Of a stretch of 64,000 bases of DNA, positions 32,546-43,117 are shown piece after piece. The stretch covers positions 72,009,020 to 72,073,019 of the forward strand of contig CP092871.1 of NCBI GenBank assembly GCA_030710605.1, in the 5' to 3' direction. The notes beneath the pieces are model-generated. The model was not told where the DNA came from. It made no database searches and saw only the letters and a list, made by a program, of their open reading frames with translations. The first letter of the stretch is position 1, and every line of letters begins with the position of its first letter. The DNA is from Cordylochernes scorpioides (Eukaryota; Arthropoda; Arachnida; Pseudoscorpiones; Chernetidae). Position numbers and translations under genes: made by a program.

Positions 32546-32984
32546 GAATAATTTGTTTGTTGTTAGATAAAGTGTTGATAAGACAAAAGATCGATAAGAT
32601 AAAGGGTTGAAGGTGCAGTCGTGATAAAAAAGATAATTATTTACTATCAAGTAACTTTTATTTTCAATTACTTAAGGAAAGATTTACACATTAGTTATTT
32701 TCACATTATATAGAATTTATAAAGTTAATCCTATATTAGTGATTCAAAAAAATAGATATGTTAACTACGCATATTTGCAACAAACCTGAAAATCATTTGA
32801 AAAACGATAATAACCAAAAAGTAGAAATATCAATGAATAAAAATAAAAATATATATATTTTAAAGTATAGAAATATTTGAGTTTTTAGATTCTACATCAA
32901 CCAATAATTTATTTATTTCTCAACGTTTCAATGACTCGCTGTTACTCTAGTCAGGTGGGGATTAATTTAAAATATCTTTGATGA

Positions 32985-33362
32985 TTCTATATACAGTTAC
33001 GAGCGTCATTCTTCGTCGCCTCTGTCACGGTTTGCTTTTTTTTGGAATGGCGCTCTCCTATTGGTCGGCTACGATCACGCCACCTTTGCCCCCCCATTTT
33101 TGTAACTATTGTGTTGGAGCGGGTCGCTCCTTAAATAAATGCATATATTAGTCAATAACCAAATGGAATCCTCGCTTTCTTTTTCCCAGTAAGAGACGCC
33201 TACGGAAGCCAACAGTACATAGACAGATAAAGCATATAGGCTATAGTTATTAACTAACATATGCATTTATTTAAGGCGTCAATTTATAATTGTAACAAAT
33301 AGTATTTGAATAAAAACATTCAATCGGGTAAAACACGGGCGTTGCCCGGGTCATTCGGCTAG
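32985..33362 (+). mobile_element. Helitron-like non-autonomous element, copy 3
   Basis: Starts TTCTATATACAGTTACGAGC and ends with a GGGCGTTGCCC hairpin, GGGTCATTCGGCTAG at 33359-33362 for the CTAG, then T. Inverted relative to copies 1 and 2. The frame at 33075-33266 is the counterpart of those seen in the other copies and reflects shared DNA. Confidence 0.6.
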
Positions 33363-34289
33363 TATTTATCATAATTTTTACAAACCAACTTACAACCAAC
33401 AAACTATCTTCAAAACTAATCTAAATATAGTGTTTCAAATTATTGCTAAATCTTTATTATAAAAGTGTGTGTGGAGTTGATAGCCATGTGCAAATAGGGA
33501 ATTTCACCATTTCAACAAATACACATTAAAATGCTTCCATTAAAGACATCGAAAACATTTATTTGATCATCTTTAATCAGACATGGATTAAGCGCCACTA
33601 CACATGTTATGGCAAATTCAAATAAAACCAACCTGTATATGAATGTATTATTTTGATGCATTTAATGCAAATTCCGTTTAATCTATTTATTTGGATAAGA
33701 AGTGACATTTCAAGCATAAAGTAAGGCCTTCCTAATTTTTCTTATTGCAATAAGGGCAGTGGGAAATTGTTTAATTTCAAAAAGAAGCATATGTGATTAA
33801 AATAATTACTAATTTTGAATAATAATTACATAATTTTAGGTATAGAAAGGTATTTATATCTATTAGAATCTTTTAAATATTAAAATAAACTGAAGACATA
33901 CGAAAGGTTTAAAAAGTCAAGGCACGTTATATCATTCGTTTGCTTTCAATTTCCAAATAATATATTGCATACTGATTTCATAGAGAGAGTAATTTCATTA
34001 TTATCAATTTATACATCAATTATATAAACACCATTTTTCGCAAAACAACTAAAACCCCAAAATTATATTTTGATATATTTAAAAACATAATAGCATACTT
34101 AATACACACACGGAAAAAACAATTCTTAAAAAAATTGTAATAAAATATATAGAGAAGAATTTTATTATTTAAAAATAATTCTTTTGTGACAAATTTTCGT
34201 TGCTTCTATTCTTTATTTTATCAAACTTTTGCAGTATTCGTTTGGTGTGTCATTATATTTATTTGAATGTGGAAGGGAAAGATATCAGG

Positions 34290-34500
34290 GCTATTTTTAC
34301 TAACAGCTGTCTGCAAATCCAGTTAGAGGCGGCGATTGATTTTTTGAGGGGTTGAGTGAAAAGAATGAGCCTAGCTCTTATCTAAAAGGACACTCAAAGC
34401 TCTGCAGACGATCGATACCATAAATATATTCGGCTGTTCGACCTTCGTCCATTATTATCTGCGCATTATGGCAACATTTGCATACCAACTAATATGCTTT
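34290..34500. promoter_or_regulatory. Candidate enhancer-like stretch (speculative)
   Basis: Repeat-free 200 bp with CAGCTGTCTGCAAATCC, GGCGGCGATTGATTTTTTG, a GATCGAT core, GCGCATTATGG and ATTTGCAT (octamer-like). Density of such words is higher than around it. No open frame. Only a conservation search could support it. Confidence 0.2.
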
Positions 34501-34885
34501 TTTTTATTTGTAAAAGAATATTTTCTTGGATGTCAATGCTTTTTTTTTTATTATTGATGATGCGAGAGTTCATTTTTATTCCAACTTTTCTTTTAACAAG
34601 ATTTCTTGATTTTTTGATACATATTTAATTCTTTCTTTAGTCGATTTTGCTGTTGATGCTTTCGAAAATTCTTTATTTTTTTTTTTATACCAAAAGACGA
34701 AAAATTTTTTTTTTCCCGCCAAATTTGAAATTCAAATGATCTACCAGCTTCTTCCGATAAAAGACTTAATATTCTGAACTCTTCTGCTAGCCTTATATGA
34801 TGGATCCTAATCTCTATTTATTATATATGAAGTTATAGGACACACACCATCATATAACGAATTTTATAACGAATAATTGCATATA

Positions 34886-35172
34886 TAACAAATCAATAAC
34901 GCTCCATCCATATGCAACAAATGAAAACATTAAGACGCGAATGTTTCTTTTGACAAATAAATCAAACTTCTACTGTTCTTACTGCTATGAAAAAAATATT
35001 GGGAGGGCTTGGCTCATCAGTGGTGAACCCCCCCAGCGGTTTCGCCAATTTAATCTACCAGACCGCTTCTTTAGATCTCTATTACTGTATTGGATCATTC
35101 TGCTTTTATATGCTACACTGAAGGGTGGAATCTTAGAAATGGGTTTCAAGAAAACTATGGACATAAGCTTTT
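34886..35172 (-). mobile_element. Family H element, best-preserved core
   Basis: Minus strand, 35068 downwards: AGCGGTC, TGGTAGATTAAATTGGC, GAAACCGCT, GGGGGGGTTC, ACCA, CTGATGA, GCCAAGCCCTCCC. Left part on the plus strand carries the CAACAAATGAAAACATT / GACGCGAATG arm; the other side carries the AAGGGTGGAATCTTAG block shared with 6120-6135 and 36610. This copy has every element of the proposed hammerhead-like core. The frame at 34941-35174 is its by-product. Confidence 0.8.
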
Positions 35173-35654
35173 AGGACAGTATAATTATATTTAAATATTT
35201 GCATTGAGCAATGCTCTTCGCAAACAACAAGGAAATATATATATGTTATGATTATAATGTTTTGATGTTGAAAAGATAGAGAATTGAAAGTGCAGTCGTG
35301 AAAAAGGAAAGATAGTTATTTACTTATCAAGTAGTTTTTATTTTCAATTACTTGAAGCAAATTATACATTAAATATTTTTCACAGCAATATAGAATTTAG
35401 AAAAAAAAATTATATTCGTGAATTGAAAAATAGGTAGGTTTAACTATACATATTTACAACAAAGGGTTTATAAAGGGAAAGCCGCGACGTCTGGCGGTCA
35501 AGAAAGTATTTTATTCTAGAAATTATAATTTTAAAATGAAATAATATCTTCATATAACATATATGCATATATATTTGTAGAATATTTATCTCTCTTATAT
35601 CGGGGACTTAATTATTAACAGTAGTAAAATAAGAGAGGGACGAAATAATAAAAT

Positions 35655-35850
35655 GTATTAAAAATAAAAAAAGGCATATCCTGACCAGGAGCACATGTGC
35701 TTTTCAGAGCGCCATTTGGTGGAACAGAAATCAACTAAACATTGATTTAACCTGTTCTCTGATATTTGGCCAATCCAATTTCTTGATAAATCAAGAAAAG
35801 CCATCCACGAACGCGTTTCGCGCTGTTGGCGCTCGTCAGCGTGGAGTAGC
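35655..35850 (+). repeat. CATATCCTGACC-family element, partial
   Basis: TATTAAAAATAAAAAAAGGC then ATATCCTGACCAGGAGCACA at the left; continues through GGTGGAACAGAAATCAAC and TTTCTTGATAAATCAAGAAA to GAACGCGTTTCGCGCTG and GGCGCTCGTCAGCGTGG. No right terminal repeat is seen. Confidence 0.55.
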
Positions 35851-36261
35851 CTACAATAAAATGTATATGTCTTTGTTATGTGTGTGCTGGGGCAACTAAT
35901 ATAGAATATATATATATTATATTTAAATAAAACAAAGATTAGTGTTTCTGCTTGATATTTGATCATGTTGAGGATTATTGTAATGGTGGTGCAGTCGTGG
36001 CAAGAATCTTGAAAGTAAAATATTAAGAATAGTAAAGATTAGAAATTGCTTTAATTGAGCTAAGAAATATAAAAACATAATTGGATAAAAGTAATGCCTG
36101 GCTTAAGGCGTAAGAATAATTAAAACAAAATATTATTTACATAATTACAAAGTTTTGGGGTCGGCCAACGGGGAAGAACAACAATGTGATTTTATATGGG
36201 AAGCGTGACCTCTGGCGGTCGATTTATACAGAGTATTTATATCTATGAAATTATAATTTTA

Positions 36262-36360
36262 AATAAAATATTTTAATATAACATTTTAAATAATATCTTA
36301 ATATAACATTTTAAATAATATCTTAATATAACATTTTAAATAATACTTTTATATAACATA
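36262..36360. repeat. 25-bp AT-rich tandem repeat
   Basis: AATATAACATTTTAAATAAT recurs three to four times with a 25-bp spacing (CTTAATATAACATTTTAAAT units). Confidence 0.8.
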
Positions 36361-36480
36361 TATATATATATGTTAATAAGAGAGATATGGAATATAATAT
36401 TAATTTATTGATATATATATTGTGTGTGGGTAAAAAGCAATAAGGAGAAGAATATTATCTATATGGAGTATTATATATAT

Positions 36481-36835
36481 AAACACAAGGCAATAACACG
36501 CCATCTATGTATAAGAAATAGAACCATTGAATGATTCTTTTACACATAAAATAAACTTCCACTGCCTTTACTGCGATGGAAATTATTGGGAGGGCTTGGA
36601 TCATCAGTGAGAAATTCCACCCTTCAGTGTCGCATATATAAGCAGAATCACCCAATACTGTATTAGAGATCTAAAAGCACAGTCTGATGGATTAAATTGG
36701 TCAAACCTCTGGAAGGGTTTCACTTTGATGAGCCAAGCCTTCCCAATATATTTTACTATCACAGTAAGAACAGTAGAATATCTGTTTTATTTTAAAGATA
36801 AACATTCTTGCTTAATGATATCATTTATTATATAT
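36481..36835 (+). mobile_element. Family H element, full length, decayed core
   Basis: Both arms are present: GCAATAACACGCCATCTATG ... CTGCCTTTACTGCGATGG at the left and CTATCACAGTAAGAACAG ... ATTATATATG at the right. The middle has TTCCACCCTTCAGTGTCGC and GAGATCTAAAAGC. The core reads ACAGTCTGATGGATTAAATT, GGTCAAACCTCTGGAAGG, GTTTCACTTTGATGAGCC, so GAAAC is lost, but the outer hairpin has changed in a paired way (GGAAGG with CCTTCC). Confidence 0.7.
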
Positions 36836-36877
36836 GTAGTATTATATTCTTTTGAAAGAGTGTTTTTGGTATTGTAA

Positions 36878-37320
36878 AACACAAGTACCAAATGTGTGAT
36901 AAACGTCCACGATGAACAGCGGTCTGGGCGGCCGAGTTTGCCGGAATCAACCGTGGCTCGAATCGACGAAATGGTGCGCGCAAACCGGCGGATAACCCTT
37001 GAAGAGATCGAGAATGGCCTGAATGAAGATTGCAGCCACTTCTCCGTGAACAAGATTGTGTCTGAGACCCTCGGCTACAGAAAGGTGTCCGCCAGGTGGG
37101 TCGACAAGTGGCTCAAAGAGGCGGCGGGAGAGTGGTACAACACCGGAATTACAAAGTTGGTTGACAGGATGAAAAAAGTGATTGAGCATCAAGGCGACTA
37201 TGTAGGAAAATAGCAAAGTGCCCAACCTTTCCAATGATGTATAAAAAGTTGTGATTAAATGTGTTTTTCTATGAAAAAAAAATAGGAGACCTTACTTTTC
37301 TACTCACCCTCGTACATGAA
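36878..37320 (+). pseudogene. Mariner transposase relic with internal deletion
   Basis: An open frame from 36878 to the TAG at 37211-37213 joins two ends of a mariner-family transposase. First comes the second helix-turn-helix with its linkers: VHDEQRSGRPSLPESTVA, RRITLEEIENGL, FSVNKIVSETLGYRKV, SARWV. Directly after follow the C-terminal residues GEWYNTGITKLVDRMKK and GDYVGK. The whole catalytic DDD/DDE region that should lie between (about 150 or more residues in the family) is missing, yet the frame is kept. The first helix-turn-helix is absent too, since an in-frame stop at 36875-36877 precedes the homology. No ATG lies at the start. A probable 3' end reading GGAGACCTTACTTTTC lies at 37283-37305; no matching 5' terminal repeat is found. 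Confidence 0.8.
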
Positions 37321-37489
37321 ATAATAAAGAAGTATGATAATAAATGTAATTCCCTATATCAAAGAAACCCATTGTATATCTAATCTATATGAGAAAATGC
37401 AATGTTGAAGTCTAATACTCTATAATGAAGAGGCTAAAAGAATATTTACCATATAAATCTCTATTCATGATAAAATTGTGAAAAAGTTT

Positions 37490-37742
37490 TAAAATTACAA
37501 ATATTTTCTCACAATGAGTTTCTTTTTATAAAAAAAAAACGCTAGCTTTCAAGCGATAATTACAAACCAATTTAAAATGTTCAGTTATAAATATCCACGC
37601 TGCTAGCGTTTGTTTTTGTAAATATTTCTGGTAGGATATAGTCGATGTTTTATTAAGCCCGTTGAAGAGCGATTATCGCTTGAAAGCTAGCGTTTTTTAA
37701 TAAAAAGAAACTCATTGTGAGAAAATATTTGTAATTTAAAAA
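37490..37742. repeat. Foldback element with arms of about 70 bp
   Basis: ACAAATATTTTCTCACAATG, AGTTTCTTTTTAT and AACGCTAGCTTTCAAGCGAT at the left return inverted at 37668-37740. The 100-bp centre has another CGCTGCTAGCGTTTG block. Sequence at 38190-38245 beyond it repeats CTTGATAAAGGTTGGCCCTC of 18121. Confidence 0.75.
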
Positions 37743-39375
37743 ATATTTAACATAAAAGATAATTGTAAATATTGTGTATAACGTGTGAATCATGTTATTA
37801 AAAAGTACAAAAATGTTCTCTAATCACTGAAAACGAGGATGAAAAGTTGAAATTTGACCGGCTGGGAAGATTTAACTGCCAATATTGATGATCATTGATC
37901 ATGTAAGTCACACTCTTCTTTTTAATAAAATATCAATAACTTCTTACAGATGGCGTTTTGTGAGCATTTAAAAGCTAAAAAAATATCTATTACAGCATTT
38001 CATGCATTCTACTTAAATAAGGTAGCTAACCAACCATTTATCTCTATTTATTTTATTTTGTTTCGACTTAGAACGCTATGTATCCCTAGGAACACTTGCA
38101 CTTTAAAGGTAAACTAAACATATAGAAAGAAAATGAAGATGTGGCGCTGAGTTTGTTGTTGACACACATTAAAATGTTATAATACCTTGATAAAGGTTGG
38201 CCCTCAGCCAACTGAAATATTGGTAAAATAAATGATATTTTGATCCAATAACATCGACTATATCTTACAAGAAATATTTACAAATACAAACGCGCGCAGC
38301 GTGGATATCATTAATACGTTTTTAATCATATGTGGCCTACCCTTTCCAATAACATAATTCATTAGAACTTTATATACAGCTTATGCTATCTAAAAGAGAA
38401 TTGATGAAAGATACTCGTAATTTCCATTTATATAGAATATTATTTTCGAATAAAAAAACAAGATGTAATATTGCTATGATTACATACGCAAAACATGATT
38501 TTTTTAGTGAATATACAGATTTAAATTTTATATAATAATAAAAATAAAATAAAAAAGATAATAATAATAAAAATAAAAAAGGAATAAATCTTTTCTTAAA
38601 ATCTTTGATTAATTTACTCTGTTTGAAAATTTTAATAAGAAGTCGTTCGTGGTCAAATTTAAATAAAACATATCATTGACCAAGTTATCATATCGTCTGT
38701 AAACATGCCGCCAAGTTTTCAATAACAAGCAAGACAATATTTTACTTCCAAAACAAAAAGGAATTTTCACTGAAAAAAAAAGTGAAAAATAATAATAAAA
38801 AATAATAAAAAGAAAAGGGGAGACTAACATGATAAAAAGAAATACATTTTTATTTATGTAATGATTGATGTTACAACTTTTTTTTTTCTCTTTTCTTTCT
38901 ATAAAATTGAAAGAATTTGGGCAACATCATTCGTCGTGGTGAACGATGTCTTTGGGAGCAGGCTGAGAAATATCCAATTTGTATAAAAAAAGCAAAAAAA
39001 GAAAAAGAATTTTTCTAAAATTAAAATTCGAAAAATACAACCAAAACGATATATTATTGAAATGCTCTGTGATATTTTGGAATTGAGCAAACACTTGTGA
39101 AAAGGAATACTTTATTGAAGTGAATTGAAATAGAATATAGGGCTCATCGCGCTGGTTGAAAGATGAAATATGAACTCGGAATAAAAAAAAAGTTCTCTTT
39201 TTGAATAGCACAACTTGTGTGTATATATTATTACCGCAAATAATATGATATTTCTATTAAATATATTCCCCTATAACTATTTATTTTTAATCCTGGATAT
39301 TCATTGATATTATTATTTTATATTGGGGCACACAGCGCTATTGTGAATATGATTAAAGAGAGTTTATTACATCAA

Positions 39376-39433
39376 TTTTATTATTAAACTATGTAATATC
39401 ATATCTATGATATTACATAGTTTAATAATAAAA
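39376..39433. repeat. Perfect 27-bp inverted repeat, 4-nt loop
   Basis: TTTTATTATTAAACTATG ... at 39376-39402 is the exact reverse complement of 39407-39433. The last base is shared with the next foldback, so the two structures are directly joined. Confidence 0.9.
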
Positions 39434-39666
39434 TCATGGTGGGTAGATGAGACGACTGCTTTTACTGTAAGTGCACCACATGTCTACACATGTGAAAAGA
39501 AGTTCGAATTTGCACTTACAAATGTGCCGGACCCCCGTTTTTTTTAATCAGAAAAAAGTGCCCAATGCGGGAATCGAAACAGACGGTTTAGACTCTAAAC
39601 TTTTCACATGTGTAGACATGTGGTGCACTTACAGTAAAAGCAGTCGTCTCATCTACCCACCATGAT
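39433..39666. repeat. Perfect 67-bp inverted repeat enclosing a SINE fragment
   Basis: Arms 39433-39499 and 39600-39666 are exact reverse complements, starting ATCATGGTGGGTAGATGAGA and ending ACATGTGAAAAG. The 100-bp loop contains, on the minus strand, TTTCGATTCCCGCATTGGGC followed by a T run, the tail of the tRNA-like SINE family. Perfect arms indicate recent origin or gene conversion. The frame at 39471-39665 is meaningless. Confidence 0.9.
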
Positions 39667-39857
39667 TATCATGGCCTGTACCACGTGTACTAGGGATAAG
39701 AAAAAAACAAAAATATATATAACATCATAGGAATGTATTTTTGATATAAAGACTTCACATTAGTGATAAAATATATATTAAACTTCTTATAAGCCTTCCA
39801 TCTATTTAGAGAAAGATCAACATCATGGAATAAAAAAAAATAAAAATAAATAAATAA

Positions 39858-39900
39858 CCTCCAATGAGAGACTACCTCCAGGAGCAACCAGAGTTATATA
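39858..39900 (-). repeat. Short dispersed repeat (CTCCTGGAGGTAGTCTCTC family)
   Basis: Inverted copy of the repeat at 917-960: minus strand GCTCCTGGAGGTAGTCTCTC, then ATTGGAGGTT. Confidence 0.5.
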
Positions 39901-40996
39901 ATGTCATAAGGGAAGTCTCATTCATAAGAGGCTTTAATTTATATCAAAAAGAGACAAAACAGAATATTTTAAAGAAGTTTTCAGTTTATGGTTTTATAAT
40001 ATTGATTTTTGTGTGTGATTCCATGTAATTCTCTATAATTGTATATATGTAAATAAGTAAATATGTATTCATATAAAAAGAAGAGTATATAGATATTGTA
40101 ACTAAGACTTAACAAGTTAAAGCATATTTGTATATCTATTCACAAGAATAAAGCTACATAAATACAAGTTGACAACTGCAAACACTAAAAGATTAACCTA
40201 ATTTAAATATCAAAAGAGTTTTTTTAACGTGATCTCTCTTTTTTTTACTGTTGAAACAGGGAAATCTTCAGAAAGAAAACGGACAGTCTGCCTGTAATGG
40301 TGACAACGTAGTCCTGTCATTATTGAATGTCCAAAACTTGCTATGAGTATCTTCAATTTTGAATTTAAAAAAAAAGGCTCAAGTTTTGGAGCAAAAACAC
40401 TTCAACTGGTCTCTTTTTCCTATTATTAGACCAATCAGATTATTTATAAGAGCTTTTATCTAGAAAGATATTGTCTTTTTAAAAATATAAATGATTTTAC
40501 TAATGAGGAGGCTATAATTTAGTATTTTATATAGATTCGTGCCACAACTATAATTGTTATATTCTATATTTGTTAACAACAGATTTTAGAATTTTGTTAC
40601 ATAGCACTTGTCTCCCATCGCCCATTATTTATGTGATTGCGAGTGTTTTAAATATAAATTTCCATATCACCCTGAAGTTTGTATTTACACATTTTCCACG
40701 TGACACTATTATGGTCATTTTCATCCGTGAGGTTTGGGCTCGCTCAAGAAATAATCGAGAGACATTGAAAGCTGTATTTAACGACTGACTCTCAATGTGG
40801 TTCTAAGAAATGTGGGATTGAAGAATTAAGTCAAAGCCACGAAATTGTAAGGCGAAAGTTTTCATGTAATAAAACTGCCCGACCAATGTGTATATTCTCT
40901 CAATAGTTTATTTCGTAGTCAAATCTTCATTGCTTTTATTTTAATTGTATAACACGATTTTTTCCATAGTTCATTTTCTAGTAAATACAATTTTGC

Positions 40997-41211
40997 ATAT
41001 TAAAAATAAAGAAAGCATATCCTGACCACGAGCACAGCGCGAAACGCGTTCGTGGATGGCTTTTCTTGATTTATCAAGAAATTGGGTTGGCCAAATATCA
41101 CGGAGCAAGTTAAATAAACGTTTAGTTTATTTTTGATCCACTAGATGGCGCTCTGCCGTCTAAAAAGCACATGTGCGCGTGGTCAGGATATGCTTTCTTT
41201 ATTTTTAATAT
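40997..41211. mobile_element. MITE with 34-bp terminal inverted repeats
   Basis: Left ATATTAAAAATAAAGAAAGC + ATATCCTGACCACG (40997-41030), right its reverse complement (41178-41211), apparently perfect. Internal GCGAAACGCGTTCGTGG, TTTATCAAGAAATTGGGTTG and CACTAGATGGCGCTCTGCC. It is the only complete member of the CATATCCTGACC family in the window and lies about 275 bp from the E4 donor. Confidence 0.85.
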
Positions 41212-41486
41212 CGACACCTGACCCCCTTATTTTTTTAATTTTGCATATATACTCTTAAAATTATATATTTCTGTCGTTCCTTTTTCTTTGAATGCAAATC
41301 TTCTAATATAGAAGTGTATGCCTTATGCCAATATGCCTTTTTAATTAAATACAAGTGTATGTATTACAAGGAACTTTCCACTCACAATTTCGTACTTTGG
41401 ATTATTTGCTAAAGACGATTATATATAAGCCGATTATATATAAGTTATTGAAGAATTAGTACTTTAGCAGAGAGAGAGAGACTTAC

Positions 41487-41608
41487 CTTACACACCCGGG
41501 CCACCCGAGAGTAGATGTTCTTGCCACAGTTGATGTACTCCACAGCACTCTCCCGGAAGAAGAAGTACACATAGTCCCCTATGTCGTAGGATCCGACGAA
41601 ATGAGGCT
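41487..41608 (-). CDS. Sema2a: Semaphorin-2A exon E4 (Sema domain)
   Basis: Two bases and 40 codons: PHFVGSYDIGDYVYFFFRES, AVEYINCGKNIYSRVARVCK. FVGS.DIGDYVYFFFRE and the Y.RVARVCK strand are core semaphorin signatures. Acceptor GATGTCCAG, donor GTAAGT at 41486. The first codon is completed by E3 as AAG (Lys), giving WLDKPHFVGS. Phase 0 out, matching E5. Confidence 0.97.
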
Positions 41609-42628
41609 CTGGACATCACATGACATCGTAGAGATGGACATAGGAGATGACCATTTCTATACTTAACATTTGCCAACATTACCCCACATGCCTAGCTTTG
41701 GTAAAAATTTTAAGCCTGAAGGTTTTTCGAGTAGATTTTTGAACCCTAAAAAAGAGATAAAATAAAAAGTAAATATAATAAGTTGTATCTTTTTAGCGTT
41801 AAAACAGCCAATATCGAAGAGCTTTTTTTGGTCGTGAAAGGTCGCTCTCATTTTTAGATATCAATAAAAGATAGTCATTGCATGTGTCAATATTAGCAAA
41901 TCCTTTTAGCCATTATCTTATAATAGTTAAAAAAATTCATTGCAAAGGTTAAGGTGCTTATTCCCTGTGATTCCATGCAAAAACAATCATTGATTAGTTA
42001 CCATGGCAAGATGAAATGTATTGAACAGTTTAGATATTTTGTTTCCCAGTTGTTCAACTTGACTTGGTTGACCATAAGTCATCTAGATCATTTAATGGAG
42101 GACTTTCTAAACTCTTTTTGTTTTCCGGGGACACATGGCAAAAATATTTTTGGTGACATCTTGAAAATTTGCTAAAGGGCAAAAATAAACTTATTACCTA
42201 TTAGGAAAATGACTCTATTTATATAATATTTAAAAGCAAACAATAATTATTTTTAATAATGACAGATACGAAAACTTGAAAATAAAAAGTTTCACAAGAA
42301 ACTTAGCCCTGGAAGCTTTATTTATTTTATAAACAATAATTATATCAGATAAAATGTATAAATTATAGTGTAATAGCTCGTGTTGTTTTTAACACCTATT
42401 TTTATCCTAAGGCAAATTGTATATAATGAAATCCAGAATGAATTGTATATAATGAAGATTTCGAGCCACGGACTAGTGACAGATACCTTTCGTGACGCAG
42501 CAGCAGGACATATTCTCCTACACCGTCGATGGAACTTAAGATGTCCACAGAATTATTCTGAACGAGTAGATATAAGAAAGAAGAGTGTTCTCTAATGTTG
42601 GACATCAAATAAGATGATCCCAACTTAC
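41609..42628 (-). other. Sema2a intron between E3 and E4
   Basis: GT-AG intron of 1020 nt, AT-rich; frames at 41954-42175 and 42380-42595 (plus) show nothing recognisable. I see no named repeat. Confidence 0.7.
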
Positions 42629-42793
42629 TGTCGAGCCACTTGGAGTCGTATTTGATGGTCCTCTTGAAGGGGTAGACCCTCTCCCCGGTGGTGAGGTTGT
42701 AGAGGTTGGTGCGGAAGATGACGGTGTCGGCCTTGGTGAACTCGGCCACCGTCCCGCTGTACAGCCCGGGCAGTCCGCCGGGGTTGCCGCGTT
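42629..42793 (-). CDS. Sema2a: Semaphorin-2A exon E3 (Sema domain)
   Basis: Codes RGNPGGLPGLYSGTVAEFTK, ADTVIFRTNLYNLTTGERVY and PFKRTIKYDSKWLD. LYSGT.AEFTKADTVIFR and YDSKWL are semaphorin hallmarks; GNPGGLPG is, to my knowledge, typical of class 2. Acceptor ATGTGTCCAG, donor GTAAGT. First codon completed from E2 as GAA (Glu). NLT is a sequon. The apparent Met start of the longer frame ending at 42827 lies in the intron and is not used. Confidence 0.97.
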
Positions 42794-42850
42794 CTGGACA
42801 CATGGTCACACTCTGTATACTTGTCACTACCTATTTACATATCTACTCAT

Positions 42851-42925
42851 TGTAGCGGTTTGGTAGATCACATTGGTGAAACCGCTGGGAGGAGTCACCA
42901 CTGATGAGTCAAGCTCTCCAAATAT
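42851..42925 (+). mobile_element. Family H core fragment
   Basis: TAGCGGTTTGGTAGATCACA, TTGGTGAAACCGCTGGGAG, GAGTCACCACTGATGAGTCA, AGCTCTCC. Relative to the consensus, C>T changes in both GGTGAAAC and GAGTCA would keep the proposed helix II through G-U pairs; the triplet is GTT. Confidence 0.65.
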
Positions 42926-42940
42926 ACACATAAGTATATA

Positions 42941-43117
42941 CAGTAAAACCCAGATAAAATGAATCTGGGATATAGCGAACCCTTCCATATAACGAACCTG
43001 AAATAAAATCCTCATTTTTATTTTATAATACAGTTAACTATGACTAATAATGAACCATAAATATAGTGAACCACAGGTTCAGTACCATTGTGGTTCGCTA
43101 CAAAGGGGGTTTTACTG
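42941..43117. mobile_element. Pogo/Tigger-like MITE
   Basis: Ends CAGTAAAACC and GGTTTTACTG, flanked by TA on both sides (42939-42940, 43118-43119). Inside are several ATAGCGAAC / ATAACGAAC / GGTTCGCTA blocks typical of these TIR regions. About 177 bp, no transposase. TIR style and TA duplication fit the pogo branch of Tc1/mariner. Confidence 0.8.

Larger units (their letters stand above)
27198..41486 (-). other. Sema2a intron between E4 and E5
   Basis: GT-AG intron of 14289 nt, the largest here. In order it holds a Tc1-like MITE (27763-27988), family H copies (28031-28155, 31090-31290, 31411-31563, 34886-35172, 36481-36835), an unassigned block with repeat-like composition (29640-29820), a hairpin (29900-29972), a family D retroelement end (30763-30984), a 187-bp duplication (32004-32384), CATATCCTGACC-family elements (32385-32545, 35655-35850, 40997-41211), a Helitron-like copy (32985-33362), a mariner relic (36878-37320) and foldbacks (37490-37742, 39376-39666). 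Stretches such as 28200-29640 and 37750-39370 show no gene or named repeat. Confidence 0.65.

Noticed and set aside
42402-42827. Semaphorin-like 141-residue frame with its own Met start, as if a separate short gene
   Set aside because: Only 42793-42629 is exon; both ends are splice sites in phase with E2 and E4, and the Met lies in the intron.
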